Positions 62,841-64,000 of a DNA stretch of 64,000 nt are shown one piece after another. The position numbers and the translations under genes are program-made. Within the stretch, counting starts at the first letter, position 1, and each line of letters begins with the position of its first letter. The notes beneath the pieces were generated by a model that was not told where the DNA came from, made no database searches, and saw only the letters and a list, made by a program, of their open reading frames with translations. The stretch comes from an uncultured Alsobacter sp. (lineage in GTDB: Bacteria > Pseudomonadota > Alphaproteobacteria > Rhizobiales > Beijerinckiaceae): the NCBI RefSeq assembly GCF_945952055.1, contig NZ_CAMFHB010000001.1, positions 186,001 to 250,000 on the forward strand, in the 5' to 3' direction.

Positions 62841-64000
62841 GTGCGGCCAAGCCGTCCGTCACACGTGCCGCAAGTGGGTCCCGGAGGCGCCGGCTTGGCG
62901 TCGAACGGTGCGGGATCGCTTGGACAGGGCTCGACTTCCACCCAGATCGGCGACTTCAACGAGCGCGTGGTGCTGTCGTCGCTGCGCCGCCTCGGTCCGG
63001 CCTCCAAGGCCGACCTCGCCCGCCGCATCGGTCTCACCAGCAATGCCGCCGGCGTCATCGTCCGCAAGCTGGAGGAGACCGGCCTCGTCCGCACCGCCGG
63101 CAAGCGCTACGGCGGCCGGGGGCAGCCGGCCACCGTTCTCGAGCTGAACCCGGAAGGCGCCTACGCCGTCGGCGTGCGCATCGATCGCGACATGATCGAG
63201 ACCGTGCTCGTGGATCTCGCCGGCACGGTCATCGAGCGCGTCGTGATCGACGGGCTGCCGATGCCCGAGGACGCCATCGCGGCGCTGGCCTCGCACGTCC
63301 GCGGTTTCCGTCGTCGCCTCGGGCCTAAGTCGTCCGCCCGCCTCTCCGGGCTCGGCGTCGCGATGCCCTACAATCTCGGCAGCTGGCTCGGAAACCTCGA
63401 CCTGCCCGACGCCGTGTTCCGGCGTTGGGACGCCTTCGACCTGCAGCCGGCGCTGACCCAGGCCACCGGCCTCGCCGTGGTGGTGGAGAACGACGGCAGC
63501 GCTGCCGCGGTGGGCGAACTCCTGCACGGCCACGGCCGCGAGCTGGACGACTTCCTCTATCTGTTCATCGGCCCGGCGGTCGGTGGTGGCGTCGTGCTCG
63601 GCGGCAACTACCTGCGCGGCCGCAACGCCAATGCCGGCGACATGGCCGTGGTGCCGGTAGGCCCCTCGCGGCTCGCCTCCGCGCCGCCCGGCGACGGGCG
63701 CGCCCAGCCGCTCATCGCCCGCGCCTCCCTCGCCGTGCTCGCGCGGCACCTGCGCCACAACGGCGTGCGGGTGCGCTCGACGCTCGACCTCGACGACGCC
63801 ATCGACGCCGCGCCGAAGGCCTTCGCCGAATGGATCGACGACGCCGCCGACGCCATGGCCTGGCCGATCCTGACCGGCGCCCACATCCTCGACGTCCAGC
63901 ACGTCATCGTGGCCGGCGACCTGCCGCACGAGCATCTCGAGCCGCTGGTCGCCCGGCTTGCCGAACGCTGCGCCGCCTGCGTCGCCGAGTCCCGCCAGGC
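62841..64000 (+). CDS. ROK-family transcriptional regulator (runs off the right edge)
   Basis: At least 386 residues. An N-terminal winged helix follows a Gly-rich lead: NERVVLSSLRRLGPASKADLARRIGLTSNAAGVIVRKLE, shown here as two pieces, NERVVLSSLRRLGPASKADL and ARRIGLTSNAAGVIVRKLEE. The wing motif is GGRGQPATVLELNP. The ROK sugar-binding domain starts AYAVGVRIDRDM, has VVVENDGSAAAVGELLHGHG and GPAVGGGVVLGGNYLRG, and lacks the usual zinc-binding cysteine cluster. GTG 62841 has an excellent GGAGGAGG two bases upstream of its spacer. Next to xylB it is a candidate xylose or related sugar repressor. Confidence 0.88.
   Translation, partial: MRPSRPSHVPQVGPGGAGLASNGAGSLGQGSTSTQIGDFNERVVLSSLRRLGPASKADLARRIGLTSNAAGVIVRKLEETGLVRTAGKRYGGRGQPATVLELNPEGAYAVGVRIDRDMIETVLVDLAGTVIERVVIDGLPMPEDAIAALASHVRGFRRRLGPKSSARLSGLGVAMPYNLGSWLGNLDLPDAVFRRWDAFDLQPALTQATGLAVVVENDGSAAAVGELLHGHGRELDDFLYLFIGPAVGGGVVLGGNYLRGRNANAGDMAVVPVGPSRLASAPPGDGRAQPLIARASLAVLARHLRHNGVRVRSTLDLDDAIDAAPKAFAEWIDDAADAMAWPILTGAHILDVQHVIVAGDLPHEHLEPLVARLAERCAACVAESRQ

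Overview
This is a high-GC stretch, clearly richer in GC inside genes than in a few AT-rich intergenic islands. It comes from an alphaproteobacterium, most probably of the order Hyphomicrobiales (Rhizobiales). Support for this placement comes from several features: a GTTC-N7-GTTC LexA box in front of an imuA-imuB-dnaE2 cassette, a perfect TTGAT-N4-ATCAA FNR/FixK-type site, a cysteine-free ribosomal protein L36, a two-subunit methylmalonyl-CoA mutase, DUF1289, DUF900 and DUF3750 proteins, and frequent GTG/TTG starts and 1-8 base gene overlaps. The genus cannot be fixed from sequence alone. The window is chromosomal in character: I saw no transposase, integrase, phage gene, tRNA, rRNA or CRISPR array.

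Layout. 1-653 is the end of ureC. 867-2854 is a chemoreceptor gene that appears broken by an internal deletion plus frame change. 3071-5022 (minus) carries an alpha/beta hydrolase, a TPR protein and rpmJ. 5539-11829 is one compact chemotaxis operon (STAS protein, receiver, cheA, cheW, cheR, cheD, cheB, cheY), preceded by an AT-rich control region and closed by a terminator. 11891-15555 (minus) has an EamA transporter and two tandem DUF900 lipoprotein hydrolases. 15737-20481 is meaB, pcp, ureE-ureF-ureG and purU. 20504-21907 (minus) is a trypsin-fold protein with all three catalytic positions replaced. 22035-29431 is the alpha-2-macroglobulin/PBP1C pair. 29441-36412 holds assorted metabolic and signalling genes: aminotransferase, ureohydrolase, Old Yellow Enzyme, DUF3750, adenylate cyclase, flavin-type oxidase and Uma2.

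36422-40495 (minus) is the methylmalonyl-CoA mutase pair. 40618-48790 holds small envelope and hypothetical proteins, a HerA-like ATPase, an M20 dipeptidase, a Nudix hydrolase, an intact chemoreceptor and an unrecognised 276-residue protein. 48966-54640 (minus) is the SOS mutagenesis cassette. 54965-57486 (minus) has aroA, ppk2 and a DUF1289 protein. 57575-60793 is a divergent Mfd-like translocase. 60997-64000 is xylB and the start of a ROK repressor that runs off the window.

How the genes work together. UreE, UreF and UreG mature the urease whose large subunit ends at the left edge. MeaB guards the B12-dependent mutase encoded about 20 kb away. The chemotaxis operon needs receptors from elsewhere, and the only intact receptor here is the one at 45761-47689. 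ImuA, ImuB and DnaE2 form an inducible translesion unit. The macroglobulin and PBP1C are a known periplasmic defence and repair pair.

The strongest leads for a second look are the FNR/FixK site in front of the chemotaxis operon, the deleted chemoreceptor, the pseudoprotease, the Mfd paralogue, the orphan 276-residue protein with a palindrome at its promoter, and several families of palindromic intergenic repeats.
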